DNA from: Rhodanobacter thiooxydans
Lineage (GTDB): Bacteria > Pseudomonadota > Gammaproteobacteria > Xanthomonadales > Rhodanobacteraceae
NCBI RefSeq assembly: GCF_021545845.1
Contig: NZ_CP088923.1
Location: 2,232,001-2,296,000, forward strand
Length of the DNA stretch: 64,000 nt
Direction of reading: 5' to 3'
Shown here piece after piece: positions 35,734 through 50,292 of the stretch. Under the pieces are notes generated by a model. It had not been told where the DNA came from. It saw nothing but the letters and a program-made list of their open reading frames with translations, and did no database searches. The position numbers and the translations under genes were made by a program. Numbering within the stretch: the stretch's first letter is position 1; each line of letters opens with the position of its first letter.

Positions 35734-35999
35734 ACAACAACGTCTTCATCGCCCTGCAAACCAGCGACGAGGCCCGCGCCATCATCGATGCGATCCTCGA
35801 TGACAACCCTGCGGCCACACGTTCGGATTTCCCCGCCATGGTGAAGATCGATGCGCCGGGACGGCTGGTCGTGCGGCGCGAGTCCGTGGGCCAACGCCTG
35901 GGTCGCGACTGGGACCTGCAGGAACTGCACCTCAGCCTGATCTCGCTGTCGGGAAACATCGACGAAAGCGACGACGAATTCTGTCTGGTCCGCGGCTGA
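35730..35999 (+). CDS. dmpM: Phenol hydroxylase regulatory protein DmpM
   Basis: An 89-residue coupling protein of the MmoB/DmpM family (VFIALQTSDEARAIIDAI, WDLQELHLSLISLSGNIDE). It binds the oxygenase and tunes its activity. Usual length, overlapping dmpL by 4 nt. Confidence 0.93.
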   Translation: MNNNVFIALQTSDEARAIIDAILDDNPAATRSDFPAMVKIDAPGRLVVRRESVGQRLGRDWDLQELHLSLISLSGNIDESDDEFCLVRG

Positions 36000-36038
36000 C
36001 GCGGTACCCACACCACACTCCGTACCGACGAGAGAACC

Positions 36039-37601
36039 ATGAACAAGCGAGCCTCCGATATCGTGGCGAAAGGCGCAGACAACGCCAAGACTGCCCCACG
36101 CAAAGTGGGCCTGAAAGAGCGCTACAGCCTGATGACGCGCGACCTTGGCTGGGACACCACCTACCAGCCGATGGACAAGGTCTTTCCGTTCGACAAGTTC
36201 GAGGGCATCAAGATCCACGATTGGGAAGGCTGGCAGGACCCGTTCCGGCTCACCATGGATGCCTATTGGAAGTTCCAGGGCGAAAAGGAACGCAAGCTCT
36301 ACGCCATCATCGATGCCTTCCAGCAGAACAACGGCCATCTCAACGTCACCGATGCACGCTACATCAATGCACTGAAGCTGTTCTTCCAGGGTGTGTCGCC
36401 ACTGGAAATAGCCGCCAGCCGCGGCTATGCCATGGCCGGTCGCAACTTGCGCGGGGTCGGTGCGCGGGTCGCCTGCCAGATGCAGGCGATCGACGAACTG
36501 CGCCATGCGCAGACGCAGGTCCACACCATCAGCCACTACAACAAGTTCTTCAGTGGCCTGCACGATAACATCCACATGTACGACCGCGTCTGGTACCTGT
36601 CGGTGCCCAAGTCCTATTTCGAGGACGCCATGACGGCCGGTCCATTCGAGTTCGTCACGGCGATCTCCTTCTCGTTCGAATACATACTGACCAACCTCTT
36701 GTTCATGCCCTTCATGTCGGGTGCCGCGTTCAACGGCGACATGGCCACGGTGACGTTCGGTTTCTCCGCGCAGTCGGACGAGTCGCGCCACATGACGCTG
36801 GGGTTGGAGATCGTGAAGTTCCTGCTGGAGCAGGATCCCGCCAACCTGCCCATCGTGCAGCGCTGGATCGACAAGTGGTTCTGGCGCGGCTACCGGCTGC
36901 TGGCGCTGGTGGCGATGATGATGGATTACATGCTGCCCAAGCGCGTGATGTCCTGGTCCGAGGCCTGGGAGATCTACTTCGAGAAGAACGGCGGCGCGCT
37001 GTTCGAGGATCTGTCCCGCTACGGGGTACGCATGCCGAAGTACCACGAGGTGGCGCAGAAGGAAAAGGCGCACCTGTCGCACCAGGTCTGGAGCACGTTC
37101 TACAACTTTTCCCATGCTGCGGCCTTCCACACCTGGATACCCGGCGACGGCGAGAAGGAGTGGCTCGCGGAGAAATATCCCGACACCTTCGACAAGTTTT
37201 ATCGCCCGCGCTTCGAGCACTGGGACGGCCTGGCGAAGAAAGGCGAGCGCTGGTTCAGCCCCGGGCTCCCGATGCTGTGCCAGACCTGCCAGGTCCCGAT
37301 GTTGTTCACCGAGGTCGACACGGACCCGACACGCATCTGCTTCCGCGAGAGCGACTACAAGGGCGCCAAATACCACTTCTGTTCGGACGGCTGCAAGGAC
37401 ATCTTCGACTACGAGCCGGAGAAGTACGTGCAGGCGTGGCTGCCGGTACACCAGATTTTCCAGGGCAACTGCGGCGGCGCCACCGTGCCGGAGGTACTGA
37501 CCTGGTACCACTTCGCGCCCGGGGTGGACAACGGCGACCACGACCTGTCGCCCGACAAGGCCAACTGGGATCGCTGGACCGGCACCCGCACCACCGATTG
37601 A
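36039..37601 (+). CDS. dmpN: Phenol hydroxylase oxygenase alpha subunit DmpN
   Basis: A 520-residue catalytic subunit. The di-iron carboxylate centre is visible in two DExxH-type motifs, IDELRHAQ and SDESRHMT, with further ligands in the PLEIAASRGYAMAGRNL region. The C-terminal part carries Cys pairs MLCQTCQVP and CSDGCKDIF for a structural metal. It hydroxylates phenol to catechol using electrons from DmpP, whose gene is disrupted here. Typical length. Confidence 0.95.
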   Translation: MNKRASDIVAKGADNAKTAPRKVGLKERYSLMTRDLGWDTTYQPMDKVFPFDKFEGIKIHDWEGWQDPFRLTMDAYWKFQGEKERKLYAIIDAFQQNNGHLNVTDARYINALKLFFQGVSPLEIAASRGYAMAGRNLRGVGARVACQMQAIDELRHAQTQVHTISHYNKFFSGLHDNIHMYDRVWYLSVPKSYFEDAMTAGPFEFVTAISFSFEYILTNLLFMPFMSGAAFNGDMATVTFGFSAQSDESRHMTLGLEIVKFLLEQDPANLPIVQRWIDKWFWRGYRLLALVAMMMDYMLPKRVMSWSEAWEIYFEKNGGALFEDLSRYGVRMPKYHEVAQKEKAHLSHQVWSTFYNFSHAAAFHTWIPGDGEKEWLAEKYPDTFDKFYRPRFEHWDGLAKKGERWFSPGLPMLCQTCQVPMLFTEVDTDPTRICFRESDYKGAKYHFCSDGCKDIFDYEPEKYVQAWLPVHQIFQGNCGGATVPEVLTWYHFAPGVDNGDHDLSPDKANWDRWTGTRTTD

Positions 37602-37635
37602 GGCAGACCGCTCAACTTTCCGAGGAGATTCGCGC

Positions 37636-37998
37636 ATGGCCGTCCAGGCACTCTCACCCGACTATACCGGCGTTCCCCGCGACGCCGAGGAAAACTTCCA
37701 CGGCAACCGCCTGCTCTATCTCCACTGGCGGGATCACCTGATGTTCTGCGCACCGTTCTGCATTCCGGTGTCGCCCGACATGCGCTTTGCCGTCTTGCGC
37801 GACGAGGTACTGCCCAGTCTGTACGGCTCACATCCGGACTTCGTCCGGATCGACTGGAAAAAAGTGCAGTGGCAGCACGGCCAGGACGCTTGGATGCCCG
37901 ATCCGACCAAGAGCCTGGCGGACAACGGCCTGGTGCACAAATCGCTGGTGCAATTTCGCACACCGGGGCTGACCGGCATTGCCGGCAGCGGTACGTAA
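37636..37998 (+). CDS. dmpO: Phenol hydroxylase subunit DmpO
   Basis: A 120-residue gamma (P4) subunit (ENFHGNRLLYLHWRDHLMFC, DFVRIDWKKVQWQHG). Family length is as expected. It is followed 11 bp later by the 5' part of dmpP. Confidence 0.92.
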   Translation: MAVQALSPDYTGVPRDAEENFHGNRLLYLHWRDHLMFCAPFCIPVSPDMRFAVLRDEVLPSLYGSHPDFVRIDWKKVQWQHGQDAWMPDPTKSLADNGLVHKSLVQFRTPGLTGIAGSGT

Positions 37999-38009
37999 GG
38001 AGCCTCGGC

Positions 38010-38358
38010 ATGGCCTACCAGCTCACCATCGAGCCTTTGGGGCAGACCGTGGAGGTCGAGCAGGACCAGACCATCCTCGATGCCTGCCTGCGGCAGGGCG
38101 TGTGGTTGCCGCATGCGTGCTGCCACGGGCTTTGCGGCACCTGCAAGGTGCAGGTCGTGCAGGGTGAGTTCGAGCACGGCAACGCCAGCCCGTTCGCGCT
38201 GATGGATTTCGAGCGGGAGGAGAGCCAGGCGCTGGCCTGCTGCGCGACCCTGCACGACGACGCGGTGATCGAGGCGGACGTCGACGAGGACCCGGATGCG
38301 CTGTACCTGCCGCTGGAGGATCGCCAGGCCGAGGTGGTGCGGATCGAGGACCTGACAC
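38010..38358 (+). pseudogene. dmpP: Phenol hydroxylase reductase dmpP, 5' part
   Basis: N-terminal plant-type ferredoxin domain of the P5 reductase: Cys37, Cys42, Cys45 and Cys78 hold the [2Fe-2S] cluster (ACCHGLCGTC...ACC). Native sequence ends at the GACAC duplication (38354-38358). Translation then runs through the transposon end and stops at 38402 with foreign residues. The FAD- and NADH-binding remainder lies 19.7 kb away at 58033. Joined after removing the element the two parts give 359 codons without a shift. Confidence 0.96.
38354..38358. repeat. Target site duplication, left copy
   Basis: GACAC immediately before the left inverted repeat; the identical GACAC follows the right inverted repeat at 58033-58037. 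A 5-bp duplication is the signature of Tn3-family insertion. Confidence 0.95.
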
Positions 38359-38396
38359 GGGGTCCAGCCGAGATACGTGTAAAAATGGGACACACC
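38359..38396 (+). repeat. Left terminal inverted repeat
   Basis: 38-bp end beginning GGGGTCCAGCCGAGATACG; pairs with 57995-58032 read on the other strand, 34 of 38 identical. It includes the AAAAATGGGACAC block seen in Tn4651-type ends. Confidence 0.95.
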
Positions 38397-38488
38397 TTCT
38401 GAAAAGGAACGCACTTTCAGAAGCTTGGCTGGAAATTTAGCTTGGATGTGGCGGCGCTCTGCGATCGGTTGCACTGGCGGCATTCCGG

Positions 38489-41446
38489 CTATTCCAGCAT
38501 GAGTTCCACCAGAAAGGGATCGGGAACAGCGTCGATATCGATCAGGTAGTCGCCGAAGCGCTTGATATGACCGGTCATGTACGGGCTCATGGTGGCGACA
38601 TCCTCTCGTTTCGGCTTCCACCCTTCGGTGGCCAGTTCGCGAAGGATACGTGTCAGATCCACCGCGTTGCTGAAAATGATCGCGTTGGTGACCAGGTCGT
38701 TGTACTTGACCGTCTTCTCTTGTTCCTCGGGGTCGTTGTCGGCAATCACCCCTTCCCCGCCGAAGAAGTTCCACTTGGCGAAACCATTGTAGGCCTCGAC
38801 CTTGTTGGTTGAGGCCGTGATTTTTTCGCGCAGATCCAAGTCGGAGATGTAGCGCAGTAGGAAGTTGGTGCGCACCACGCGGCCCAGCTCGCGGAATGCC
38901 TGATAAAGCCGGTTCTTGCGGCTGTTATTGCCTAGTTTGCGCAACAGTGTCACGGATGAAATCTTCCCGGCGGTGATCGAGAGCACCACCCGCATCAGAT
39001 CCTTCCAGTGGGTTTCAATGAGCGCCCAGTCGATGGTGTCCTTAAACAATGAGTCGATGTGTTCGTAGCGTGTCTCGGCGGAAGGACGAAAGAACTTCAG
39101 ATCCTGCCAGTTGCGAATACGCGGCATCAGCTTGATGCCAAGCAAGTACGACAGCGCGAATACCGGCGCCGACTGACCTTGGGTATCGGCATGCACTGTG
39201 TCGGGCTGGATATCGGACTTGTTTTTCAACAAGCCTTCGATGATGTAAATCGCCTCCCACACGCCGGATGGGATGAAGTGGGAAAACAGCGCCACATAGG
39301 TATCGGAGACGTGGTGGTAGGCGATGCCGCCGTAGCCGCCATAACGGATGTGATACTCGGCCATCAGGTTCTGATCGCGCATGTCGTATTTCGTGCCGTC
39401 GGCGGCCGCGCTTTTCCCATCGCCCCACACCTTGGGCAAGTGCAGTGTGTTGTAGGCGTTGACGATGTCCTTGATCGCCAGGTCCAACTTCTTGCCGTTG
39501 ACATGGCGACGATTGACGAAAGAGAGCATGTGCGGCGTCACAGCGCCCCGGAAGTGACGTGCCGCCTGTACGGGCCCCAGATTGCTGCCATAGGTAAACG
39601 TGGTCAGGACGTAGCGTTCGGTGGCGCGTTCGAGCTTGGGATCGGAGCCGGAGAGCGGGCCAAAGTGTCGGGGGAAATTCACCCAATGGGCGACGTTGCA
39701 CAGGATGTCGAGGATGTTGCGCTCGGGCATGCGTTGAAGAATGGCGGTCTCCAGGGCCTTGGCCGATTCGGTCGGTTCCTTGGCGACGACGCGCTTGAGA
39801 ACCGGAACGCCGCGATCATCAATCACGATCTGGTTGTTGTCCGGATACGCCGCGTCGATTTCTTCCGCCGTGCGGGTAAGTTCTTCCCGCAGTTGCGCAA
39901 CGAAAGCCGCAGCATCGGTGGGCAAGCCCAACTGACCGCAGTAATCGGCCAGCCGGCTTTCACAATCGTCCCAGCTTAAAAGCTGACCGCGATAGTCGGC
40001 ATATTCCTCAGAGCCGCCGATCGCCATGTCGCCAGTCTTCAGCTCGTTGGCCAGGCAGGAGAAGACACACACCTCAAGGTGCCGGCGGTGAATACGAACG
40101 GTACCGTCCTCGGCCCGATGCGACACGACCCGTCGCCATCGATCGTTAGCAAACGCGAGGTCGACAGGTTCGTCGATCCAGTCGCCGCGACGGGGTTCGT
40201 GTTCCAACACCAAAGCGAGCGCCTCCACCAACGAGCGGTCCTCGCTGGTCGTGGACAGATCAAGAAGGCGGACCATGCGATAGATTGTGGGGCGGTGACT
40301 CTTGAAGAACTTCCACAGCAAGGGGTAGTAGTTGTCACCGCTGTACGCATTGATCGCGGCACAATCCTCCTGCAGCACCTCGATACCACCTCGCTTGCTC
40401 AGGAGTTGCCGGATTTCCCGTCCCGCCTCGGTATCGCTCGGATGCGTGTCCAGCACCTGGATCACGTCGGTGAGAGTGGCGACGATGGCCTCGGTCTTCT
40501 CGCGATGTCGAACACGCAGCCGCTCCAACTCCTCCTTGCCACGGCGATGCAGATTGTTCATCCGCTTGATGTACATGCCCGCCAGGTCGTCCCGCGCCTG
40601 AATGCGTGCGCGGTGTATGAGGCTGAGCAGTAGCAGGTGGCGTTTGGGCGCGCCGAAATCCCGCAATTCGGCGGCATCCAACGCCTTCGCTTCCGCCGCA
40701 AAATGCTTGATCTTGGTTTCGGGTACGCCGACCAGGAGGTGGGCCTCACCGACCAAATTCGAAAGCCGGGCAATATGTTCAATCAATCGCTGGAAATGTT
40801 GTAGCGAAGAGCGTTTGGGTAGTTGCTTGATCAGCTGAAGCGGGCTCTGGCGGCGGCCGGATTCGACATCGAGCAACGCGTCCAACTGGCTGATATCGGA
40901 TGGCGACAGGCGTTGCTGGACCAGGTTGAACAGCCGCTGGTTGACCAAGGCACGAATGCGCCGTGCCATCCGATCCAGCGTACTGAAGGCCGGCAGCTCG
41001 ATCTTGTCTTTAACGAGCTGCTCGATCGATGCATTGATCAGATCCGCCGGATGATCCATGACCTGCGCGGCCGCCCCCATGGCACGGGCAGCGACGTGCA
41101 TGCCGCGGTCTCGGTAGGCCGTCACGCCCAACCGACGGCGGATGGCCGCGTGGTATCGGTAAAGCGTGCGCGACTCCAGCGTCGCCGGGCGCGCATGGCC
41201 GCTCAGGCGCAAGGCATCGCGAACGCATCGCATGATCGCCAGGGGCACGTCATCGACGACGGGAAAGTAACCCAGTCGCTGAAATCCCTTCAGCAGGAGC
41301 AGAAAGCTCAGGCGGCGGGTGGGTTCGCGAACCTGTTTGATAGCCAGCGAGAGCTCGTCATCGGTGGGGGTGTAGACCTGTTCGAGTTCATCGGCCGAAG
41401 GATGACGTTTGAAGCGCGGGTATGCCGTCCTTTCGATCGATGCCAT
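38489..41446 (-). CDS. tnpA: Tn3-family transposase TnpA
   Basis: A 985-residue transposase of normal Tn3-family length. The N-terminal DUF4158-like part (RRLSFLLLLKGFQRLGYFP) is followed by the large catalytic domain with HYxVSDTYVALFSHFIPSGVWEA-like text, here HHVSDTYVALFSHFIPSGVW, and DTQGQSAPVFALSYLLGIKL, NKVEAYNGFAKWNFFGGEG near the end. It is read toward the left end, stopping 130 bp from the element's tip, the standard place. It appears intact. Confidence 0.95.
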   Translation of the reverse strand: MASIERTAYPRFKRHPSADELEQVYTPTDDELSLAIKQVREPTRRLSFLLLLKGFQRLGYFPVVDDVPLAIMRCVRDALRLSGHARPATLESRTLYRYHAAIRRRLGVTAYRDRGMHVAARAMGAAAQVMDHPADLINASIEQLVKDKIELPAFSTLDRMARRIRALVNQRLFNLVQQRLSPSDISQLDALLDVESGRRQSPLQLIKQLPKRSSLQHFQRLIEHIARLSNLVGEAHLLVGVPETKIKHFAAEAKALDAAELRDFGAPKRHLLLLSLIHRARIQARDDLAGMYIKRMNNLHRRGKEELERLRVRHREKTEAIVATLTDVIQVLDTHPSDTEAGREIRQLLSKRGGIEVLQEDCAAINAYSGDNYYPLLWKFFKSHRPTIYRMVRLLDLSTTSEDRSLVEALALVLEHEPRRGDWIDEPVDLAFANDRWRRVVSHRAEDGTVRIHRRHLEVCVFSCLANELKTGDMAIGGSEEYADYRGQLLSWDDCESRLADYCGQLGLPTDAAAFVAQLREELTRTAEEIDAAYPDNNQIVIDDRGVPVLKRVVAKEPTESAKALETAILQRMPERNILDILCNVAHWVNFPRHFGPLSGSDPKLERATERYVLTTFTYGSNLGPVQAARHFRGAVTPHMLSFVNRRHVNGKKLDLAIKDIVNAYNTLHLPKVWGDGKSAAADGTKYDMRDQNLMAEYHIRYGGYGGIAYHHVSDTYVALFSHFIPSGVWEAIYIIEGLLKNKSDIQPDTVHADTQGQSAPVFALSYLLGIKLMPRIRNWQDLKFFRPSAETRYEHIDSLFKDTIDWALIETHWKDLMRVVLSITAGKISSVTLLRKLGNNSRKNRLYQAFRELGRVVRTNFLLRYISDLDLREKITASTNKVEAYNGFAKWNFFGGEGVIADNDPEEQEKTVKYNDLVTNAIIFSNAVDLTRILRELATEGWKPKREDVATMSPYMTGHIKRFGDYLIDIDAVPDPFLVELMLE

Positions 41447-41576
41447 GGTGACCTAGCCGATAGCGGCGCTCAGGCGCCGGTTCCATCACACGTTTAGATA
41501 GTCGTCGCATGCCGCGACAAGTTGCCGGATGCCTGGCTGATCCGCGTCCGGCCTTGAGCGCAAAATGGCACGCAGA

Positions 41577-41798
41577 TCACCAAATCTGTTCATTGTTCGG
41601 TATCAGCTCCGACGGGCTTTCCCACATCCAGTCGATCACGAGCGAAGTCAGTGCGGCCGCCTCCAGCGTGGCCACTTCATGCCGGGTCGGGACATACATG
41701 CCGGCCCGGATCGTGGGGTTATCCCGTCCATGGCTGTCCAGCGCCGCCTCGAACGCACTGGCGGGCAGTCCAAAACGATCATCGTCTGATGGAGGCAT
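41577..41798 (-). CDS. Hypothetical transposon-borne protein, 73 aa
   Basis: A 73-residue soluble protein (FGLPASAFEAALDSHGRDN, ALTSLVIDWMWESPSEL). I do not recognise it. It sits between tnpA and the DUF3606-like gene in the same orientation, so it is probably the last gene of the cargo operon. Confidence 0.5.
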   Translation of the reverse strand: MPPSDDDRFGLPASAFEAALDSHGRDNPTIRAGMYVPTRHEVATLEAAALTSLVIDWMWESPSELIPNNEQIW

Positions 41799-41834
41799 GG
41801 GTGTTTCTCCGGCGATCAGGAACGTTTGAGCTTT

Positions 41835-42041
41835 TCACAGGCTCAGATAATCCTCAATGCGGTTGCGATCGCTACCCAACTTAACCACCAGTGCCCGCAG
41901 TTCCTCCTCGGTGATCTTGTACAGCCGTGTCCAGTAGCGAACCTCGTAGGGATCATCCAGTTCGACGCGATACAAGCATTTGGGCAGGTGGTAGTCCGCG
42001 TCCTGCGGGGGATGAGGCGGCTTCGGTATCCGGTCAGGCAT
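41835..42041 (-). CDS. DUF3606-like small protein
   Basis: A 68-residue protein whose second half, [20 protein letters not shown] and [11 protein letters not shown], matches the DUF3606 pattern (EDYEVxYWxxxxgvs). Function unknown. It overlaps the end of prfC by 8 bp and so is co-translated with it. Confidence 0.65.
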   Translation of the reverse strand: MPDRIPKPPHPPQDADYHLPKCLYRVELDDPYEVRYWTRLYKITEEELRALVVKLGSDRNRIEDYLSL

Positions 42042-43644
42042 GAATTGCGGCCTCGACCAGGGATTGATCGCGGGTCGCCGCGAAGCGAATCTGCGGCCAG
42101 CGCTCCTGCGTCATCTGCAAGTTGACCCGCGAGGTGGCCAGATACACCAGGGCATTGGCCGCATCCCGCGCCAACTGGTGGGCGTTCTTGGCGCTGAATT
42201 CCTCCAGCGCATCGCTATCGTCACAGTGGACCCAGCGGGCCGTGATCGCATTCGTGGGTTCGAACAGCGCGTGCACGCCGTATTCCTGCGCCAGGCGGTA
42301 AGCGGCGACCTCGAACTGCAGCACACCTACGGCCCCCAGCAAGAGGTCGTTGCTGGCGACTGATCGGAAGAACTGCGTGGCACCTTCCTCGCTCAGCTGC
42401 TGCAAGCCTTTGTGCAGTTGCTTCAGACGCAGCGGATCCTTCAAGTGCACCCGCCGAAACAGTTCGGGGGCGAAATGCGGAATGCCGGTGAACTGAAGCA
42501 TCTCGCCTTCACTGAAGGTGTCGCCGATCGCGATCGTGCCATGGTTATGGAGACCGATGACATCGCCGGGCCACGCCTCCTCGATCAGGCCGCGTTCGGA
42601 GGCCATGAAGGTCAGCGCATCGCTGACACGCACGTCCTTGCCGGTGCGCACATGCCGCAGTCGGACGCCTGGGTGATAACACCCCGAACACAACCGCATG
42701 AACGCGATGCGGTCGCGATGTAGCGGGTCCATGTTGGCCTGGATCTTGAAAACGAACCCCGTCACGGACTTTTCCGTAGGCGAGACTCGCCGCGGTATCG
42801 CCTCACGCGGCTGTGGTCCGGGGGCGTGGGCGACGAAGAAGTCCAACAGCAGTTGCACCCCGAAATTGTTGACCGCCGATCCGAAGAACACCGGAGTTTG
42901 CCGCCCGGCCCGGTAGGCTGCGGGATCGAACGGATGGGAGGCGCCTTTGACCAGCTCCAATTCACCATGCAGTTCGCGCAACGTGTCCGTCCCGATACGC
43001 GCCTCCAATTCCGGGTGCTCCAAGCCCTGGAAGATCATCGAGTCCTGGCGGGTGAAATTCTTGCCCGGCTCGAACACGTGCACTTCATCCAGCAGCAGAT
43101 GGTAGACGCCCTTCAGTCGCTGACCCATGCCGATCGGCCAAGTCACCGGCGCACAGGCGATGCCGAGTAGCGACTCCACTTCGTCCAACAGTTCGATCGG
43201 TGAGCGGCCCTCGCGGTCGAGCTTGTTGATGAAGGTCATGATCGGCGTGTCGCGCAGCCGGCACACTTCCATCAGCTTGATCGTGCGCTCCTCCACGCCC
43301 TTGGCGCAGTCGATCACCATCAGCGCCGAGTCCACCGCGGTCAGCACGCGATAGGTGTCCTCGGAGAAGTCGGCGTGACCCGGCGTATCGAGCAGGTTGA
43401 CGATCGTGCCCTCATACGGGAACTGCATCACCGAGGACGTCACCGAAATACCGCGCTCCTTCTCCAGGGCCATCCAGTCCGAGGTAGCATGACGGGTCGT
43501 TTTGCGCGATTTGACGCTACCAGCCTGGCGGATGGCGCCGCCGAACAGCAACAGCTTTTCGGTCAACGTGGTTTTGCCGGCGTCGGGGTGGCTGATGATG
43601 GCGAAGGTCTTGCGGGGGGCGGGACTGTTCTGGGAGACGTTCAT
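42034..43644 (-). CDS. prfC: Peptide chain release factor 3 (RF3), cargo copy
   Basis: A 536-residue translational GTPase. Motifs: G1 [13 protein letters not shown]3 [13 protein letters not shown]4 INKLDREGR, then the RF3-type domains II and III. RF3 recycles RF1/RF2 after termination and is normally chromosomal and single copy. Here it is inside the transposon. ATG 43644 fits family length (the frame extends to 43725). Nothing in the sequence suggests inactivation. Confidence 0.93.
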   Translation of the reverse strand: MNVSQNSPAPRKTFAIISHPDAGKTTLTEKLLLFGGAIRQAGSVKSRKTTRHATSDWMALEKERGISVTSSVMQFPYEGTIVNLLDTPGHADFSEDTYRVLTAVDSALMVIDCAKGVEERTIKLMEVCRLRDTPIMTFINKLDREGRSPIELLDEVESLLGIACAPVTWPIGMGQRLKGVYHLLLDEVHVFEPGKNFTRQDSMIFQGLEHPELEARIGTDTLRELHGELELVKGASHPFDPAAYRAGRQTPVFFGSAVNNFGVQLLLDFFVAHAPGPQPREAIPRRVSPTEKSVTGFVFKIQANMDPLHRDRIAFMRLCSGCYHPGVRLRHVRTGKDVRVSDALTFMASERGLIEEAWPGDVIGLHNHGTIAIGDTFSEGEMLQFTGIPHFAPELFRRVHLKDPLRLKQLHKGLQQLSEEGATQFFRSVASNDLLLGAVGVLQFEVAAYRLAQEYGVHALFEPTNAITARWVHCDDSDALEEFSAKNAHQLARDAANALVYLATSRVNLQMTQERWPQIRFAATRDQSLVEAAIHA

Positions 43645-43696
43645 TGGAAACGGGCATGCCAAGGGTGGAAGGGAACGTGTCGATACGCCTTGCCGT

Positions 43697-47844
<4,148 letters not shown>

Positions 47845-47908
47845 GAACGAATTTCCTGACAAGAGGTGAAGAAGCGGGCGCCCGTCCCGACCTGCGATGC
47901 ACGACTAC

Positions 47909-48259
47909 TCAACCGAACAGGCGGCTCTTCTGCTCGGCGCGCGCTTCGAGACAATCGATACAGAACGGTGTGGGCGGATCGCAACGGAGCCTGGCTTCGT
48001 CGATATCGTCGCCGCAGTGGCAGCAGTAGCCGAACGCGTCGTGAATGATCCGATCAAGCGCCGCATCGACGCGCTTGCTCTGGATCACCAGGTTTGCGTG
48101 CGAGGCGCTTTGCAGCAGCGAGCGGTACGGCAGCTGGATTTGCACGAGTAGTGCATTCGCAGCCTCGTCGTCGGGCAGCGGATCGAGCGCGATGCCGAGA
48201 AACTGCTTGATCAGTGACAGCTGCTCTTCGCAGTGCCGGATGAGTTGCTCATGGTTCAT
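47909..48259 (-). CDS. DksA/TraR-type zinc-finger protein 2
   Basis: A 116-residue relative of DksA/TraR: a helical N-terminal half and the zinc finger CCHCGDDID...FCIDC. It is the first gene of the leftward cargo operon. It is not a close duplicate of the other copy at 43697; the two share mainly the finger and the GxCCxC text. ATG 48259 is preferred over 48313 by length. Confidence 0.82.
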   Translation of the reverse strand: MNHEQLIRHCEEQLSLIKQFLGIALDPLPDDEAANALLVQIQLPYRSLLQSASHANLVIQSKRVDAALDRIIHDAFGYCCHCGDDIDEARLRCDPPTPFCIDCLEARAEQKSRLFG

Positions 48260-48799
48260 GGCACACCTCAAAACGATTGCGATGCGGACATGACACGCAT
48301 CGCCCAAGACCACCGATCACCACAAGGGATGAACGGACAGGAGGTTGGGTTTGGAGGTGTTACCTAGATTGGACGGGCCTGGCCGACCAAGGCCGTGACA
48401 CCGCAGGATGCGGCACGGCAGAACAGAAGAGAGGCGTTGCAGCTATTCATTACATTCACCGACAAGGATTCGCCATGGGCGCCTGACGGAGTCACTGCCA
48501 CCATTGACAGTGAAGCCTTGAGCTTGCGCGTCGTTTAATCCCACAAAGGCTACACCCGTGATCGGGGGGTGCCAACCAGCGACCGGGTGACTCGTTTTCT
48601 GCTATGCTGGGCGGATGCCTTCGATCTTTTGCATTTCTGCACTCGCCGCGCCTCGCGCCGGTCGCATGACGCCACCCTAGGCGTCGCTACCCTCTGCACG
48701 TTTCTCGCTCCTGCTTTCGCAGTTGAGCGCTATCCCTGCCAAGCACCCACCAGCACCGCGTTCGCGCGTGCTGCCCGCTTCTATTCGGATTTCAAATTT
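48260..48799. other. Divergent regulatory region of the cargo
   Basis: 540 bp between the leftward dksA-like/pnp/groEL operon and rightward sulP. It must hold both promoters. Open frames reach into it (sulP frame back to 48569) but have no ribosome-binding site. I see no clear dyad or -35/-10 pair good enough to annotate. Confidence 0.5.
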
Positions 48800-50281
48800 A
48801 TGACATTGAGAAACCTCCGTCAGGAGTGGTTTTCCAACATTCGTGGCGACGTACTTGCGGGCATCGTGGTGGCGCTCGCGCTGATCCCCGAAGCGATTGC
48901 CTTCTCGATCATTGCCGGGGTCGACCCCAAGGTCGGGCTCTACGCGGCGTTCTGCATTGCCACAACCGTGGCTTTCGTGGGTGGTCGGCCAGGCATGATC
49001 TCCGGCGCCACGGGCGCCATGGCGCTGTTGATGGTGACCCTGGTCAAGGACCATGGCCTGCAGTACTTGTTGGCCGCCACCATGCTGACCGGCGTGCTGC
49101 AGATATTGGCCGGGGTGTTCAAGTTGGGCGTACTGATGCGCTTCGTCTCGCGCTCGGTGATCACCGGCTTCGTCAATGCGCTGGCAATCCTGATCTTCAT
49201 GGCCCAGCTTCCCGAGTTGGCCGGTGGCGACTGGCGGGTCTATGCGTTGGTGGTGGCTGGTCTGATCATCATTTATGGCGTGCCGCGCTTCACCAAGGTG
49301 ATTCCGTCACCACTGATCTGCATCATCGTGCTGACCCTTTTCACCGTATTGGCCGGTGTCCACGTACGCACCGTGGCCGACATGGGGACGCTGCCGACCA
49401 GCCTGCCGACCTTCCTGTCACCCCAAGTGCCATTCAACTGGCACACGTTGATGGTCGTGCTGCCCTATTCGGCAACGATGGCCGTGGTGGGCTTGCTTGA
49501 GTCGATGATGACGGCCTCGATCGTCGATGAATTCACCGATACCTCCAGCAACAAGAGCCGCGAGTGCATCGGCCAGGGCACGGCCAACATCGTGGCCAGC
49601 CTGTTTGGCGGGATGGCCGGCTGCGCAATGATCGGCCAGTCGGTGATCAACGTGAAATCCGGTGGCCGTGGACGGCTCTCGACATTCTGTGCCGGTGTGT
49701 TCCTGTTGATCATGGTGGTCTTCGCCAGCCGGTGGGTGGGCCAGATCCCGATGGCGGCGCTGGTGGCGGTGATGATCATGGTCTCGATCGGTACCTTCAG
49801 CTGGTCCTCGATCAAGAACCTCAAACTGCATCCGAAGTCCTCCAGCGTGGTGATGATCGCGACGGTGGTGGTCGTGGTGGCAACCCATGATCTGTCCAAG
49901 GGCGTGATCGTGGGTGTGCTGCTCAGCGCGTTGTTCTTTGCGCGCAAGGTGGGACGTGTGCTGCATGTGGGGTCGGCGCTCAATACCGATGAACGCATAC
50001 GCGAATACCGCGTCACGGGCCAGGTGTTCTTTGCCTCGGCCGAGACGTTCATCGCAGCGTTCGATTTCCGCGAGGCGCTCGATCAGGTACGCATCGACGT
50101 CAGCCGCGCGCATTTCTGGGACCTCACTGCCGTCAGCGCCCTGGACAAGGTGGTGCTCAAATTCCGCCGCGAGGGCACCATGGTCGACATCCATGGGCTC
50201 AATGAGGCCAGCGCCACGATCGTCGATCGCCTCGCCATTCACGACAAGCCCGACGCCGTCGAAAGCCTGATGGGTCATTGA
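48800..50281 (+). CDS. SulP-family anion transporter with STAS domain
   Basis: A 493-residue inner-membrane SLC26/SulP protein. The transmembrane part starts [19 protein letters not shown], a family hallmark, and includes [20 protein letters not shown]; the C-terminal STAS domain covers about residues 395-490. Possible substrates are sulfate, bicarbonate or other anions. ATG 48800 is used because the family starts just before the first helix. The start of the Usp gene follows 11 bp after the stop. Confidence 0.9.
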   Translation: MTLRNLRQEWFSNIRGDVLAGIVVALALIPEAIAFSIIAGVDPKVGLYAAFCIATTVAFVGGRPGMISGATGAMALLMVTLVKDHGLQYLLAATMLTGVLQILAGVFKLGVLMRFVSRSVITGFVNALAILIFMAQLPELAGGDWRVYALVVAGLIIIYGVPRFTKVIPSPLICIIVLTLFTVLAGVHVRTVADMGTLPTSLPTFLSPQVPFNWHTLMVVLPYSATMAVVGLLESMMTASIVDEFTDTSSNKSRECIGQGTANIVASLFGGMAGCAMIGQSVINVKSGGRGRLSTFCAGVFLLIMVVFASRWVGQIPMAALVAVMIMVSIGTFSWSSIKNLKLHPKSSSVVMIATVVVVVATHDLSKGVIVGVLLSALFFARKVGRVLHVGSALNTDERIREYRVTGQVFFASAETFIAAFDFREALDQVRIDVSRAHFWDLTAVSALDKVVLKFRREGTMVDIHGLNEASATIVDRLAIHDKPDAVESLMGH

Positions 50282-50292
50282 GGAGAAACGCC

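Noticed and set aside
35433..37637. 734-codon open frame antisense to dmpL/M/N
   Set aside because: Sense strand codes well-known subunits; the antisense frame has no domain and arises from high GC.
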